Assembly: GCF_900105625.1 (NCBI RefSeq)
Contig: NZ_FNSD01000001.1
Location: forward strand, 2,790,001-2,854,000
Source: Terriglobus roseus
GTDB lineage: Bacteria > Acidobacteriota > Terriglobia > Terriglobales > Acidobacteriaceae
Length of the DNA stretch: 64,000 bases
Direction: 5' to 3'
The notes under the pieces: generated by a model
What the model was told of the DNA's origin: nothing
Databases searched by the model: none
Seen by the model: the letters and a program-made list of their open reading frames with translations, nothing else
Shown here: piece after piece, positions 17,556-24,400 of the stretch
Position numbering within the stretch: the stretch's first letter is position 1
Layout of the letters: each line of letters begins with the position of its first letter
Program-made: the position numbers and the translations under genes

Positions 17556-17640
17556 ACGCGCTTCTGGCGAGAGGAGGTGATTTGTCTGGTTGCCCTCAGC
17601 GACACGCGCGGGGATTCCCGTATGCGTCACCTCAACGGAA
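17556..17640 (+). pseudogene. Relic copy of the zinc-ribbon gene at 18532
   Basis: The plus-strand translation here reads RFWREEVICLVALSD...DSRMRHL, closely matching RFWREGLVWRVALSD...EHRMRDL of the minus-strand gene 18532-18924, and the DNA is similar as well. It is a partial copy in inverted orientation, lying between two minus-strand genes, with no complete frame. Confidence 0.6.
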
Positions 17641-18162
17641 CATCAAAGATCCCATTGAGAGGCAGAAGAAGACCAGACCGGCGAAAAGCAGCACAATTGA
17701 GATTCTCAACAGGGTTCCAGACCACAGAAATCGCCTATCGCGCTTGATCTCTTGCCGCTTCGCAAGCTCTTCGTCAGAAGGAGATTTGCTAGAGCTCGGG
17801 CGGTTTCGGGAACGCCGCCGTAAAGCGGTCAGGTGATATGCCAGGCTGTCCGCTGCGGCGTAGCGATGGAGCAGCGAAGCCCCGGCCGAAAGTGCCGTAC
17901 TTGTGAACGCTAGCGCAAATAAGGCGCTAGTGCGCTGCGCAGGGGTAACTTCTGCAGCAGGAACATAGAGCTTGAGCCAGACAGCGCCGAGCCCCGCAAT
18001 CATTAGGAGGGAGAGACGCAGGAGCTCTGCCGAGTATCCCTGATACCCCTCATTGATTTTGAGATCAAGCTCGAAAGCCTCTTTGTTGATCGCAACTTCC
18101 CCAAGGCGCTTGCTTGACTGCCGAGAGGGATCTGGCGCAGCCGTAGTCACAGGATTATCCAT
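17632..18162 (-). CDS. Membrane protein of unknown function
   Basis: 176 residues. A polar N-terminus of about 45 residues precedes two transmembrane helices (LLRLSLLMIAGLGAVWLKLY and SALFALAFTSTALSAGASLL), an Arg/Ser-rich cytoplasmic loop (about 112-145) and a last helix (LLRISIVLLFAGLVFFCL). The layout is reminiscent of small two-plus-one helix membrane effectors, but no family is recognised. The ATG at 18162 lacks a strong ribosome site. It is the upstream neighbour of the pentapeptide-repeat membrane gene, about 150 bases apart. Confidence 0.65.
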   Translation of the reverse strand: MDNPVTTAAPDPSRQSSKRLGEVAINKEAFELDLKINEGYQGYSAELLRLSLLMIAGLGAVWLKLYVPAAEVTPAQRTSALFALAFTSTALSAGASLLHRYAAADSLAYHLTALRRRSRNRPSSSKSPSDEELAKRQEIKRDRRFLWSGTLLRISIVLLFAGLVFFCLSMGSLMFR

Positions 18163-18327
18163 TCACAATAACTCCCAGGGTCCGCAGCATCAATCTATGC
18201 CGTCGGAACCCAAACTATCAATCGAGGACGTTGCTAGACGAAGACCATCGATCATCTCGGCCTGTCTCGCAATTCTTGGCCTCGGCATCCTCCAGCTTCA
18301 GCGGATCAGCCTTCCGTGGGCGCTGTC

Positions 18328-18522
18328 TCAGTTGTCATCGTCGACGATGACAGTCATGCTCTGGCCACTCGCTAGTTGCAATATTTGTGCTTGATTCTCG
18401 CCGCCTATATGGAGATCAGTGAAGATCGCATCGATTCCGTGTCTCGTGATCGTTCTAGCCGCACCATGCGCATATATCACTCGAAACCCGGCCTTAGTGC
18501 GAAGGAACGTCGTGGCTGCCAT
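18328..18522 (-). CDS. Possible 64-residue protein
   Basis: An open frame with balanced composition (FLRTKAGFRVIYAHGAARTI...), ending in an acidic VIVDDDN tail. No good ribosome site precedes the ATG at 18522 and no family is recognised. It starts nine bases after the end of the zinc-ribbon gene on the same strand, which is the main support for it. Confidence 0.4.
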   Translation of the reverse strand: MAATTFLRTKAGFRVIYAHGAARTITRHGIDAIFTDLHIGGENQAQILQLASGQSMTVIVDDDN

Positions 18523-18531
18523 GCCCGCAGC

Positions 18532-18924
18532 CTACCACTTCGCTCCCAGCGACACCTTAGCGAACTGGTTGTTGTCCAGGATCATCTTGAAGCCGCCGGC
18601 GCCGTTGCGGATGCCAACTGCGATTCCCTGCTTTGCGGCCAGATCCTTCATCGCGCCGCCGCGCTGGGCCAGGGCTTCGATCTTCTCCGGACTCGCGAAG
18701 GTCAGGTCACGCATGCGGTGCTCTCCTGTCAAGTCGCTGAGGGCGACACGCCAGACCAGGCCCTCACGCCAGAAGCGAGCATAGACGTTGCGGGTCACCG
18801 CGGCCTCACATTTCGCGCAACGGCGCTCACGCCACGGATACGGCGGCGGAATGCTGCTCCGGCACCTGCAACAGATCTTCCCCCGCTCGCGCTGACGAGT
18901 TGTAGATGCACGCTCGCCCCCCAT
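18532..18924 (-). CDS. Zinc-ribbon protein of unknown function
   Basis: 130 residues. The N-terminal CCRCRSS...RRCAKC gives two CxxC-type pairs spaced about 16 residues, likely one zinc ribbon. The C-terminal half is basic and mixed alpha/beta (RMRDLTFASPEKIEALAQRGG...). Part of the central region is duplicated in inverted orientation as a relic at 17556-17640. The ATG at 18924 has no clear ribosome site. Function is unknown. Confidence 0.55.
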   Translation of the reverse strand: MGGERASTTRQRERGKICCRCRSSIPPPYPWRERRCAKCEAAVTRNVYARFWREGLVWRVALSDLTGEHRMRDLTFASPEKIEALAQRGGAMKDLAAKQGIAVGIRNGAGGFKMILDNNQFAKVSLGAKW

Positions 18925-18990
18925 GACCAGAGCTTAGGCGAAAGGGAGGCGAATATATAGCCACAAGATGTGGGGGCTGTGGAAGCCGCT

Positions 18991-19287
18991 TTACCAACTC
19001 GGACGCGTGGACCAAGGGCGCTTAAAGGCGTCGACGAACCTTATTGCAGCGCCTTCTTCTATGTCGATGGACAGTCGATACGAGCCCTTTAGGTGATTGA
19101 TTGCCTCTATCATCCCTGGCTCGAGTGCTTCCGTCATCTGCAGCGTTCTGACGATTTGACCGATCGCGGTAGGAGTCGGGTGGCGCAGAACCATTCGCTG
19201 GCCGTCGCTGAGTACTCCTTCCACGGAGTACGTGACCAAGCTCAGTTCTCCGTCGGATTCGATGGACAGAACAAAGCAGGATTCCAT
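18991..19287 (-). CDS. Unknown small protein, maybe the 3' half of a split gene
   Basis: About 98 residues from an ATG at 19287 (MESCFVLSIESDGELSL...), ending KRPWSTRPSW. Composition is that of a real soluble protein. The frame is -1 relative to the gene that starts at 19564. That gene's sensible sequence ends just where this one begins, after which its own frame becomes Arg-rich nonsense. The two may be adjacent overlapping genes with a weak GGCGGG site, or one gene broken by a frameshift. Confidence 0.5.
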   Translation of the reverse strand: MESCFVLSIESDGELSLVTYSVEGVLSDGQRMVLRHPTPTAIGQIVRTLQMTEALEPGMIEAINHLKGSYRLSIDIEEGAAIRFVDAFKRPWSTRPSW

Positions 19288-19564
19288 CCCGCCAATGTAG
19301 CACGGAGTCCGGCGCGAAGAACCTTGCAGCCCTCTGAAGCGAATCGAAGAGGTGTGCAGCTTCGTGGTCACTGAGCTCTGCTTCGGCATTCTTCCCGGAG
19401 ATGAGGTTCATGAGGAATCTGTCGGCCAGATCCATCCTGCCAACTAGCTTCCGGATCTTCACCAGTTCGCCGCTGCTGATATTCCGCGGCGGATCGTACG
19501 ACTTCAGAGCATCAGGTTCTGCGGGGGAAAAAGGTGAGCTTGCAGCGCACACCTCGCCGATCAA
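19022..19564 (-). CDS. Unknown protein coupled to the DUF5677 gene; 3' part doubtful
   Basis: The frame opens with TTG at 19564, overlapping the TGA of the preceding gene (TTGA), so translation is probably coupled. The first 90 residues look real: PPRNISSGELVKIRKLVGRM, then a helical stretch through DHEAAHLFDSLQRAARFF. From about 19290 to the stop at 19022 the product is Arg-rich and out of character, while the alternative frame (18991-19287) looks coding. The true product is therefore either about 95 residues plus a junk tail or a frameshifted fusion with the next frame. Confidence 0.45.
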   Translation of the reverse strand: MIGEVCAASSPFSPAEPDALKSYDPPRNISSGELVKIRKLVGRMDLADRFLMNLISGKNAEAELSDHEAAHLFDSLQRAARFFAPDSVLHWRDGILLCSVHRIRRRTELGHVLRGRSTQRRPANGSAPPDSYRDRSNRQNAADDGSTRARDDRGNQSPKGLVSTVHRHRRRRCNKVRRRL

Positions 19565-20379
19565 ACCAATCCTAGCTCCGCGCGTACAAGCTGTTCATCA
19601 AAAGCATTCTCCGTAAGGGGCAGAAACTGCGCATAGGTGATCTTAGAATCTAGCGAAGGGTCCGCTTGGTCCAAATTAAAACGCCTAACTAGCTTGCGTA
19701 GGATTCTGCTGTACTGCGTTCGCGCCAGCTCTAGACTTATCGAACACATCACCGGGAAGGCACGCGCTGGGAGATCCATATGGCCAGCCAAACCCGAGTG
19801 CACACTCCAACTCAATTGACGGTAGTGCTCAACGTAGTCGCTCTGCATCTCCTCACCTAAAAGGGCTACCCGGGCGTGAAGATTTAGCTCAGACCAATGA
19901 TTTACCCGATCTAGCTTCTTTTGCCATATCCTCGCGGCCACACTCTCTATGTCTTTTTCGCGGCGAGTGATGAAGCCCAGATGGAGCGAAACGTCTTTCC
20001 CTCGATGTGGGTGATCTTTTGCAAAGCGGACGTGTGCTCTGGCGGCACGAAGCTTTTCTACTTCCATGTAATGGAACATCTGATGCTCAGCACCTTGTTT
20101 CAGATCCATAAGTTCAAGATCGACCGCTAGTTCGAATAAGGAGCGCGCGGAAGAAGCGATAGTTTGGAAATGAACGATATTCCGAAGCGCAAGAAGCGAC
20201 TGCACATATGAATTTGCCCTTACGTGGATGAGATGCCTGCATTCCTCGCCAACCGTCTTTTTTAGGATTCCACCGAGAACGGGACTTATCTCCTGCTGAT
20301 CTAAAGTGTGCAGGCTACTGAGCATCGACAGATAAAGACCGACCTGCTCAAGTGGCTGTAATTCCCCCGGATCGAGCAT
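19561..20379 (-). CDS. DUF5677-like protein
   Basis: 272 residues, largely helical. The central segment ARSLFELAVDLELM and later YRQLSWSVHSGLAGH match the pattern of DUF5677 proteins, a family of unknown function often found in mobile or defence-rich regions. The ATG is at 20379. It starts a minus-strand unit that continues through the coupled frame at 19564, and is divergent from the XRE regulator at 20495, which may control both. Confidence 0.65.
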   Translation of the reverse strand: MLDPGELQPLEQVGLYLSMLSSLHTLDQQEISPVLGGILKKTVGEECRHLIHVRANSYVQSLLALRNIVHFQTIASSARSLFELAVDLELMDLKQGAEHQMFHYMEVEKLRAARAHVRFAKDHPHRGKDVSLHLGFITRREKDIESVAARIWQKKLDRVNHWSELNLHARVALLGEEMQSDYVEHYRQLSWSVHSGLAGHMDLPARAFPVMCSISLELARTQYSRILRKLVRRFNLDQADPSLDSKITYAQFLPLTENAFDEQLVRAELGLV

Positions 20380-20454
20380 GCGACGAGGATACGCTACGTG
20401 CTCTTCAGCGTATACAGCATGAGCCTATGCTCCGCTGCTCTCCAGCAAGAGCTC

Positions 20455-20476
20455 CATGTCCAGAAAGCAAGACATG
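20455..20476. promoter_or_regulatory. Candidate operator between the DUF5677 and XRE genes
   Basis: CATGTC at 20455-20460 and GACATG at 20471-20476 form an inverted repeat with a 10-base spacer, and a further GGACATGG lies at the XRE start codon. The position between divergent genes suggests an autoregulatory operator for the XRE protein. Confidence 0.45.
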
Positions 20477-20494
20477 GCCGCTTGAACATGGGAC

Positions 20495-20698
20495 ATGGAT
20501 ATTCGGGTCAAAGTGGGGAGGCGCATTCTTCAGATGCGCCGGAATAGAGAGTGGCGCCAGACGGATCTTCGCGAACGCTGCGAGATCGGTCGCGGTCACC
20601 TTAGCGAACTGGAAAACGGTCGACGTGAGATATGCCTACTCATGATTGAGAAGCTGGCTAAAGCCTTCAATGTCACATCGGCCGAGCTGCTTAAGTGA
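20495..20698 (+). CDS. XRE-family HTH regulator
   Basis: 67 residues that consist almost entirely of a Cro/CI-type HTH: VGRRILQMRRNREWRQTDLRERCEIGRGHLSELENGRREI, then LMIEKLAKAFNVTSAELLK. Length and order are standard for stand-alone XRE repressors. The ATG is at 20495. The gene is followed by a strong intrinsic terminator and diverges from the DUF5677 unit. Confidence 0.88.
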   Translation: MDIRVKVGRRILQMRRNREWRQTDLRERCEIGRGHLSELENGRREICLLMIEKLAKAFNVTSAELLK

Positions 20699-20746
20699 CC
20701 GATAATTCTCAAAGCCAGATGGTAGTATCCCGTGCCGTAAAGAGTT

Positions 20747-20785
20747 GGGGTTGGTTCGATCCTTGATCGAACCAGCCCCTTTTTT
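20747..20785 (+). terminator. Intrinsic terminator after the XRE gene
   Basis: GGGG-T-TGGTTCGATC pairs with GATCGAACCA-G-CCCC around a CTT loop, followed by a six-T run. The stem is about 15 bp. Confidence 0.9.
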
Positions 20786-20931
20786 CTGCTGCTCGGATCG
20801 CGGCGTCGCCTAAAGACTACAAAGCCGTTCGTGCCGAAATCCTAAAATATTGCCAAGTCGTTGTGTACTGCAGAACAAGAGTCGTTCGTATTAACGGCTT
20901 CAGAGTGTCTGCAGTGCTTAGAAAACGATTG

Positions 20932-20980
20932 GTAGAGCCTTGGGTCGCTCTGGGGAGGGCGACCCGATTCTTAGCTCTAC
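20932..20980. other. Nested two-stem hairpin element
   Basis: An outer stem GTAGAGC (20932-20938) / GCTCTAC (20974-20980) encloses an inner stem GGGTCGC (20942-20948) / GCGACCC (20959-20965). There is no T run, so it is not a standard terminator. It could be a small structured RNA or a recombination/replication site. Confidence 0.45.
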
Positions 20981-21133
20981 GTTTCGGCTGCTCGTGGATG
21001 TGCACTGTGGACGGCGGCCTGCGATCGAGCTAAGACATCGAATACAAATCCAGTCTTGTGGTCCATTGTTTTACAGTGCCTCAGGAGAAGCGAAAAGAGC
21101 AGGGGGATAGGCAGCTTCGCCCGCCCATTAGCA

Positions 21134-21310
21134 TTACTTCCCAATCTCCTGCCGGATCTTGCTCGCCATAACGCCATGCTCCTTGACGAGTTCCCGCAGC
21201 TTCGCTGCACTGACGCCCAATTCCTTGGTCCAGTATTCAAGTTCGTATGACTCGTTTACGTTGATGCGGGCCCGATCTGCCGGTCCCCGATTCGACTTGT
21301 CATCTGACAT
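21134..21310 (-). CDS. DUF3606 family small protein
   Basis: 58 residues from the ATG at 21310, preceded by GGGAGA. The signature INVNESYELEYWTKELGVSAAKLRELV is that of DUF3606, a short family in which a helix pair follows the YWTKxxGVS motif; its function is not known. Longer frames to 21403 add unrelated sequence before the ribosome site. It stands alone on the minus strand. Confidence 0.85.
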   Translation of the reverse strand: MSDDKSNRGPADRARINVNESYELEYWTKELGVSAAKLRELVKEHGVMASKIRQEIGK

Positions 21311-21817
21311 GCTGTCTCCCTCAATGCTTGGCCCTATTGGGTCACAAACTGCGATGGAGTCTGGTGGCGGCCCAGTTGTATGTGCAGGAAACCCGTTGGG
21401 CATAAAACTTGTTCTAGTCGGAGCACTGCTCGAGCCATTTGTTCTCTCCCTTCATGCGAACAATAGTGGAGAGGGCGAAGCGAAGCTAGACGACATCCAG
21501 GCGAACGCCTTCGCGGACTTCTTGAGGCGATCGGCGGATTCCATGAGGGCATTTTTCCCGCCGGTACCGCGACGAAGATCGAGGTCGGCATCAGCTCGTT
21601 CATACCCATTACCTGGGAGCTCGCCCTGGAGCCGCCGAGTATGTTCAAGCAGAGCTCCCGCTTCTTCTTCCCGGTGCCCGCGTCGCCGTGCGCGACACGG
21701 CCCGTGGCCAAGCTGAAAACGGACGCTGCTTAAGCCGTTGAGTACCCGCAGCTTTCGGTCGGTCCACCCTGATCTGGTTCGTCGAGACTGCTCTGCAGGC
21801 CGAGGTAGCAAAGGGGC
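21311..21817. other. Region with a possible frameshifted plus-strand gene, 507 bases
   Basis: From an ATG near 21355 a plus-strand frame gives a plausible protein up to DSMRAFFP near 21560. After a -1 shift at a TTTTTCCC run, a second frame continues sensibly (GTATKIEVGISSFIPITWEL...) to a TAA near 21730. Neither half is recognised. It could be a broken gene or chance open frames in GC-rich DNA. Confidence 0.25.
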
Positions 21818-22078
21818 TCAGTTTGGCCGCCGCCGCCCACGTCTAAAGATCGACCGCACAAAAGACATGAAGCCTGAGCCTGATAGGTCGGGCTTCTTGT
21901 CTGTTTTCAGGAGCTTTGGGCTGTCCGAACATACATGGCAGGATTTCATATGAAGTACGAGGGCAGCCCATTCGGGGGACGGCTCAACGGAACTGCTGTA
22001 AGCAGACGACCTGAGAAGCCACTGCTTCCGGAGCACATCGCCAATCTGGCAGAATTTCGTCTCGCTATCGATCATCAT
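21818..22078 (-). CDS. Mini-protein with W-x-A-L-x2-H-x3-C-x2-C motif, copy 1
   Basis: About 86 residues from the ATG at 22078. It shares the pattern C-x2-G-x2-L-x3-W-L-x15-W-x-A-L-x2-H-x3-C-x2-C with the plus-strand gene at 22402, so the two are homologous. The H-x3-C-x2-C core resembles the zinc-binding core of ZAS anti-sigma domains, but the rest of that fold cannot be recognised. A hairpin with T runs on both sides (21863-21906) lies inside its 3' end, at the place where the other copy has its terminator, so the last 25 residues may not be native. The frame is open far upstream (to 22351), so the start is uncertain. Confidence 0.5.
   Translation of the reverse strand: MMIDSETKFCQIGDVLRKQWLLRSSAYSSSVEPSPEWAALVLHMKSCHVCSDSPKLLKTDKKPDLSGSGFMSFVRSIFRRGRRRPN
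21863..21906. terminator. Possible bidirectional terminator
   Basis: AGACA (21863) and GAAGCC (21869-21874) pair with GGCTTC (21891-21896) and TGTCT (21898-21902), with T runs on both strands. It lies within the 3' end of the copy 1 mini-protein frame. Confidence 0.55.
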
Positions 22079-22401
22079 GCGACGTCGGATGCCTGAGTTC
22101 GCTGATTCGCCACTTGAGCGCGCGTAAGGCTCTCCTGCCGCTTCCAGGTATTTAGCCGGAGCTGGCGAAGCTTCCGGTTGAACTGAAGCTTTACGGGCCT
22201 CTGCGATCGCCGTCCACGTCTCACTCGACCCTGAGATAAGCAGAAAAGCTCGATCAAACTGGATCGGGTTTTTTTGTGCAGCAACGACCTCGCTAGGAGG
22301 GTTGGTGCAGGAGAGCAAACCAGATCGAGAGGAAGAAACTTCCGGCCGCAAAGGCAGATTTGTCGCCCTTTTCGTACCGCCGTTTCCGCATCTCTAGAGA
22401 C

Positions 22402-22596
22402 ATGTATATCGTATGTTTGACCGGAAGTGAGCTCTTCCGAAGTTGGCTAAACAAGGGCATTACACCTCCCGGATCCGCACAGAAACCCTCACACCAATGG
22501 ATTGCTCTCAGGGCTCACGTGAGTCAATGTTCCTCCTGCATCACAAACCCAAAGGTCGCTAGTGCGCTGCAGACCTTGGTTCGCGAGGAGATTTGA
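22402..22596 (+). CDS. Mini-protein with W-x-A-L-x2-H-x3-C-x2-C motif, copy 2
   Basis: 64 residues from the ATG at 22402 (MYIVCLTGSELFRSWL...). It matches copy 1 at the conserved Cys, Gly, Leu, Trp, His and Cys-pair positions over about 42 residues, although the two lie on opposite strands and are otherwise diverged. A zinc-binding role is likely from the HxxxCxxC group; partner and function are unknown. A near-perfect terminator follows 41 bases after the stop, making it a single-gene unit. Confidence 0.6.
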   Translation: MYIVCLTGSELFRSWLNKGITPPGSAQKPSHQWIALRAHVSQCSSCITNPKVASALQTLVREEI

Positions 22597-22637
22597 CATC
22601 GCAGCATCATACTGGCCGGACCACAGAAAAGGGATTT

Positions 22638-22667
22638 GGCTGCAGGAGGATCCTGCAGCCTTTTTTT
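22638..22667 (+). terminator. Strong intrinsic terminator after mini-protein copy 2
   Basis: A perfect 10-bp stem GGCTGCAGGA / TCCTGCAGCC with a GGA loop is followed by seven T residues. Confidence 0.93.
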
Positions 22668-22679
22668 ACCGCAGGAGTC

Positions 22680-22846
22680 GCGCCGGTCATTGCGAAGATG
22701 GCATCGGGCGCCGCAAAACTCCGTGGGATCGCTGCGAGACTCAACATAAGGGAAGAAAAGACCAGCCGAGGTGGGCGGTGGTCAGCAGTTTCAAGTACAG
22801 CGCGTGCTAGTTTCCAGCAGCGGCGGACGTCCAGCCCTTCTCGCCG
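22680..22846 (+). pseudogene. Frameshifted fragment of a serine recombinase
   Basis: The plus-strand translation gives GAAKLRGIAARLNIREEKTS and then RGGRWSAV. The consensus continuation QVQRVL is recovered only after skipping one extra T (22783-22800 region), giving VQVQRVLVSS. The pattern LRxIAxxLNxxxxxTxRGGxWxAxxVxRVL is that of the recombinase domain following the catalytic domain in large serine recombinases. No catalytic domain is present, so this is a dead remnant. Confidence 0.6.
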
Positions 22847-22924
22847 CCTGCTAGTCGTCTTAGTACGGCAACTTCAGGCGCCCATTCTGAAAGCTAATCC
22901 AGCCGGATACAAAAACTTCCTTGT

Positions 22925-22956
22925 TTTACATCAGAAAGTGTAAAGTGAAGTGTAAA
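22925..22956 (+). promoter_or_regulatory. TGTAAA operator-like repeats before the three-gene operon
   Basis: TTTACA (22925-22930) and TGTAAA (22939-22944) form a dyad, and TGTAAA is repeated at 22951-22956, 12 bases on. The cluster ends 15 bases before the ATG at 22972. The HTH protein encoded by the second gene is the obvious candidate ligand. Confidence 0.55.
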
Positions 22957-22971
22957 GTTGGATCGACTGGT

Positions 22972-23787
22972 ATGAGCCCAAAACTATTGTTCCCTCCCAT
23001 CTTCTATGCGGTCGCCGTGATCAAGTTCAATCCTGTGTTGAACATGGGCGATTACATCGTCCCTATTCAGACGGACATGCGCAAGAAGTACCCCGACTTT
23101 CAGAAGGGCGTCTCCTCTGAGATACAGATTCAAGTGAACGGCCAAAACGCCCCGACAGTGAAGAGCAATCCGGCCGAGTTGTGGGAGTTCAGAAATACCA
23201 GTCTTACGTCGGGATTCTCGTTAACGCAGAACCACCTGCGCTTCCAGACGACAGCCTACGAAGACTCTGACACCTTTGTGAAGGCGATCTTGGAGGGATT
23301 CGAGACGATACACAAACACGTGGGCTTGGCCTATACCGAGATCGCTGCTGTCCGTCTCCTAGATGCCGTCATTCCAAAGGATGGAGAGGATCTGACGACC
23401 TATCTCACACCTGGTCCTTTGGGACTTCGTAATATTCTCGATGGAGAGATCACGCAAGGTGTCTGTCAGGCAGTTTTCAAAACGCCTGCCGGCTTGGCGA
23501 CGTCCCGCACTATATTGGTTCGCGGCGCTCTTGGGTTCCCACAAGACTTGCTTCCTCTGAACCTGAAGCTGAACACGCGGTTGAAGTCAAACACGCTGCA
23601 CGCCGTCATTGATAATGACTGTCAGTATCAGAGTCGAATCAGCCCGATTGATACTGTAGAAATTGAGAAGAGAATCCGAGCCGCTAAGGCGCAAGCAACA
23701 AAAGCCTTTAAGAACGCTTTGACACCAGCAGCACTTGATATCTGGAACGGCATTGGAGCTAAGCATGGATCTACAACAAGACATTAG
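22972..23787 (+). CDS. TIGR04255-family protein
   Basis: About 271 residues from the ATG at 22972; an open TTG extension to 22921 would run through the operator repeats. The N-terminus FPPIFYAVAVIKFNPV and the spacing of later blocks (WEFRNTSLTSGFSLTQNHLRFQTTAYED; GLAYTEIAAVRLLDAV) match TIGR04255, a sporadically distributed family of unknown function typical of mobile regions. Normal family length, intact. First gene of a three-gene operon; its end overlaps the HTH gene by 23 bases. Confidence 0.75.
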   Translation: MSPKLLFPPIFYAVAVIKFNPVLNMGDYIVPIQTDMRKKYPDFQKGVSSEIQIQVNGQNAPTVKSNPAELWEFRNTSLTSGFSLTQNHLRFQTTAYEDSDTFVKAILEGFETIHKHVGLAYTEIAAVRLLDAVIPKDGEDLTTYLTPGPLGLRNILDGEITQGVCQAVFKTPAGLATSRTILVRGALGFPQDLLPLNLKLNTRLKSNTLHAVIDNDCQYQSRISPIDTVEIEKRIRAAKAQATKAFKNALTPAALDIWNGIGAKHGSTTRH

Positions 23788-24400
23788 CCCAATCAGCACT
23801 GATTTTACCGCCCTCTTGCCTTCGAAGCGCACCTCTCGAGCAGTCACGAGTGTGATTCTCGTGGGCGCGATGGGCGCTACAGTCCTAGGCGTCGGCAATT
23901 CCATCACCCTAGCCACCATAGGCGGCGTGAGCGATGCAAACATACGAGTTGTAGCTCAAGACCTATCCAGCGAGGCGGAGTCCGATGTTGAAAGCGCGCT
24001 TGCGCGCATGGACCTAGAAGAGGTGCGGTCAGCGTTTCAGGTGAGCATGACCGATCTGGCGCTTCTATTTGGCGTATCACGTACAGCTCTCTACGGTTGG
24101 TTCCAAGGGAAGAACACCCAACGCAAGCATGCAGAGAGACTTCGGGATCTCCTGAATTATGCGGCCGAGATCCGCAGTAAAGAGATCGCCCGTCTAGATT
24201 TGTTGATGAAAGTTCCGTTACTGGGCGGCAGTTCATTCTTCGACCGACTCCGCCAGGACGAGAACGTGCCTGAGGCTCTAGATGCATTGGTGCACCTTTC
24301 CTCAGATCGGATGCAATCGGTGCGTGCCCGTGCAATTTCGACGCGACGGCCAACGCATGAGATAGAAGATGTGTCTACGGGATTCTCTGAGCTGGAGTGA
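23765..24400 (+). CDS. HTH protein with hydrophobic N-terminal segment
   Basis: About 211 residues from the ATG at 23765, supported by GGAG upstream within the preceding gene. A hydrophobic, Gly-rich segment (about 26-54, SVILVGAMGATVLGVGNSIT) could be one membrane helix. Residues about 86-122 form an HTH (FQVSMTDLALLFGVSRTALYGWFQGK) followed by a helical C-terminal half. It overlaps both neighbours (23 and 4 bases), so the three products are probably made in fixed ratio. It may regulate the operon through the TGTAAA repeats, or join TIGR04255 in a membrane complex. Confidence 0.7.
   Translation: MDLQQDISPISTDFTALLPSKRTSRAVTSVILVGAMGATVLGVGNSITLATIGGVSDANIRVVAQDLSSEAESDVESALARMDLEEVRSAFQVSMTDLALLFGVSRTALYGWFQGKNTQRKHAERLRDLLNYAAEIRSKEIARLDLLMKVPLLGGSSFFDRLRQDENVPEALDALVHLSSDRMQSVRARAISTRRPTHEIEDVSTGFSELE

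Larger units (their letters stand above)
20699..21133. other. Non-coding region with terminator and nested hairpin, 435 bases
   Basis: No gene is supported here. It contains the XRE terminator (20747-20785) and a two-stem hairpin (20932-20980), described separately. Confidence 0.55.

Noticed and set aside
22251-22275. Hairpin CGATC/GATCG with a T run
   Set aside because: Only a 5-bp stem and no clear plus-strand gene in front of it, so not listed as a terminator.
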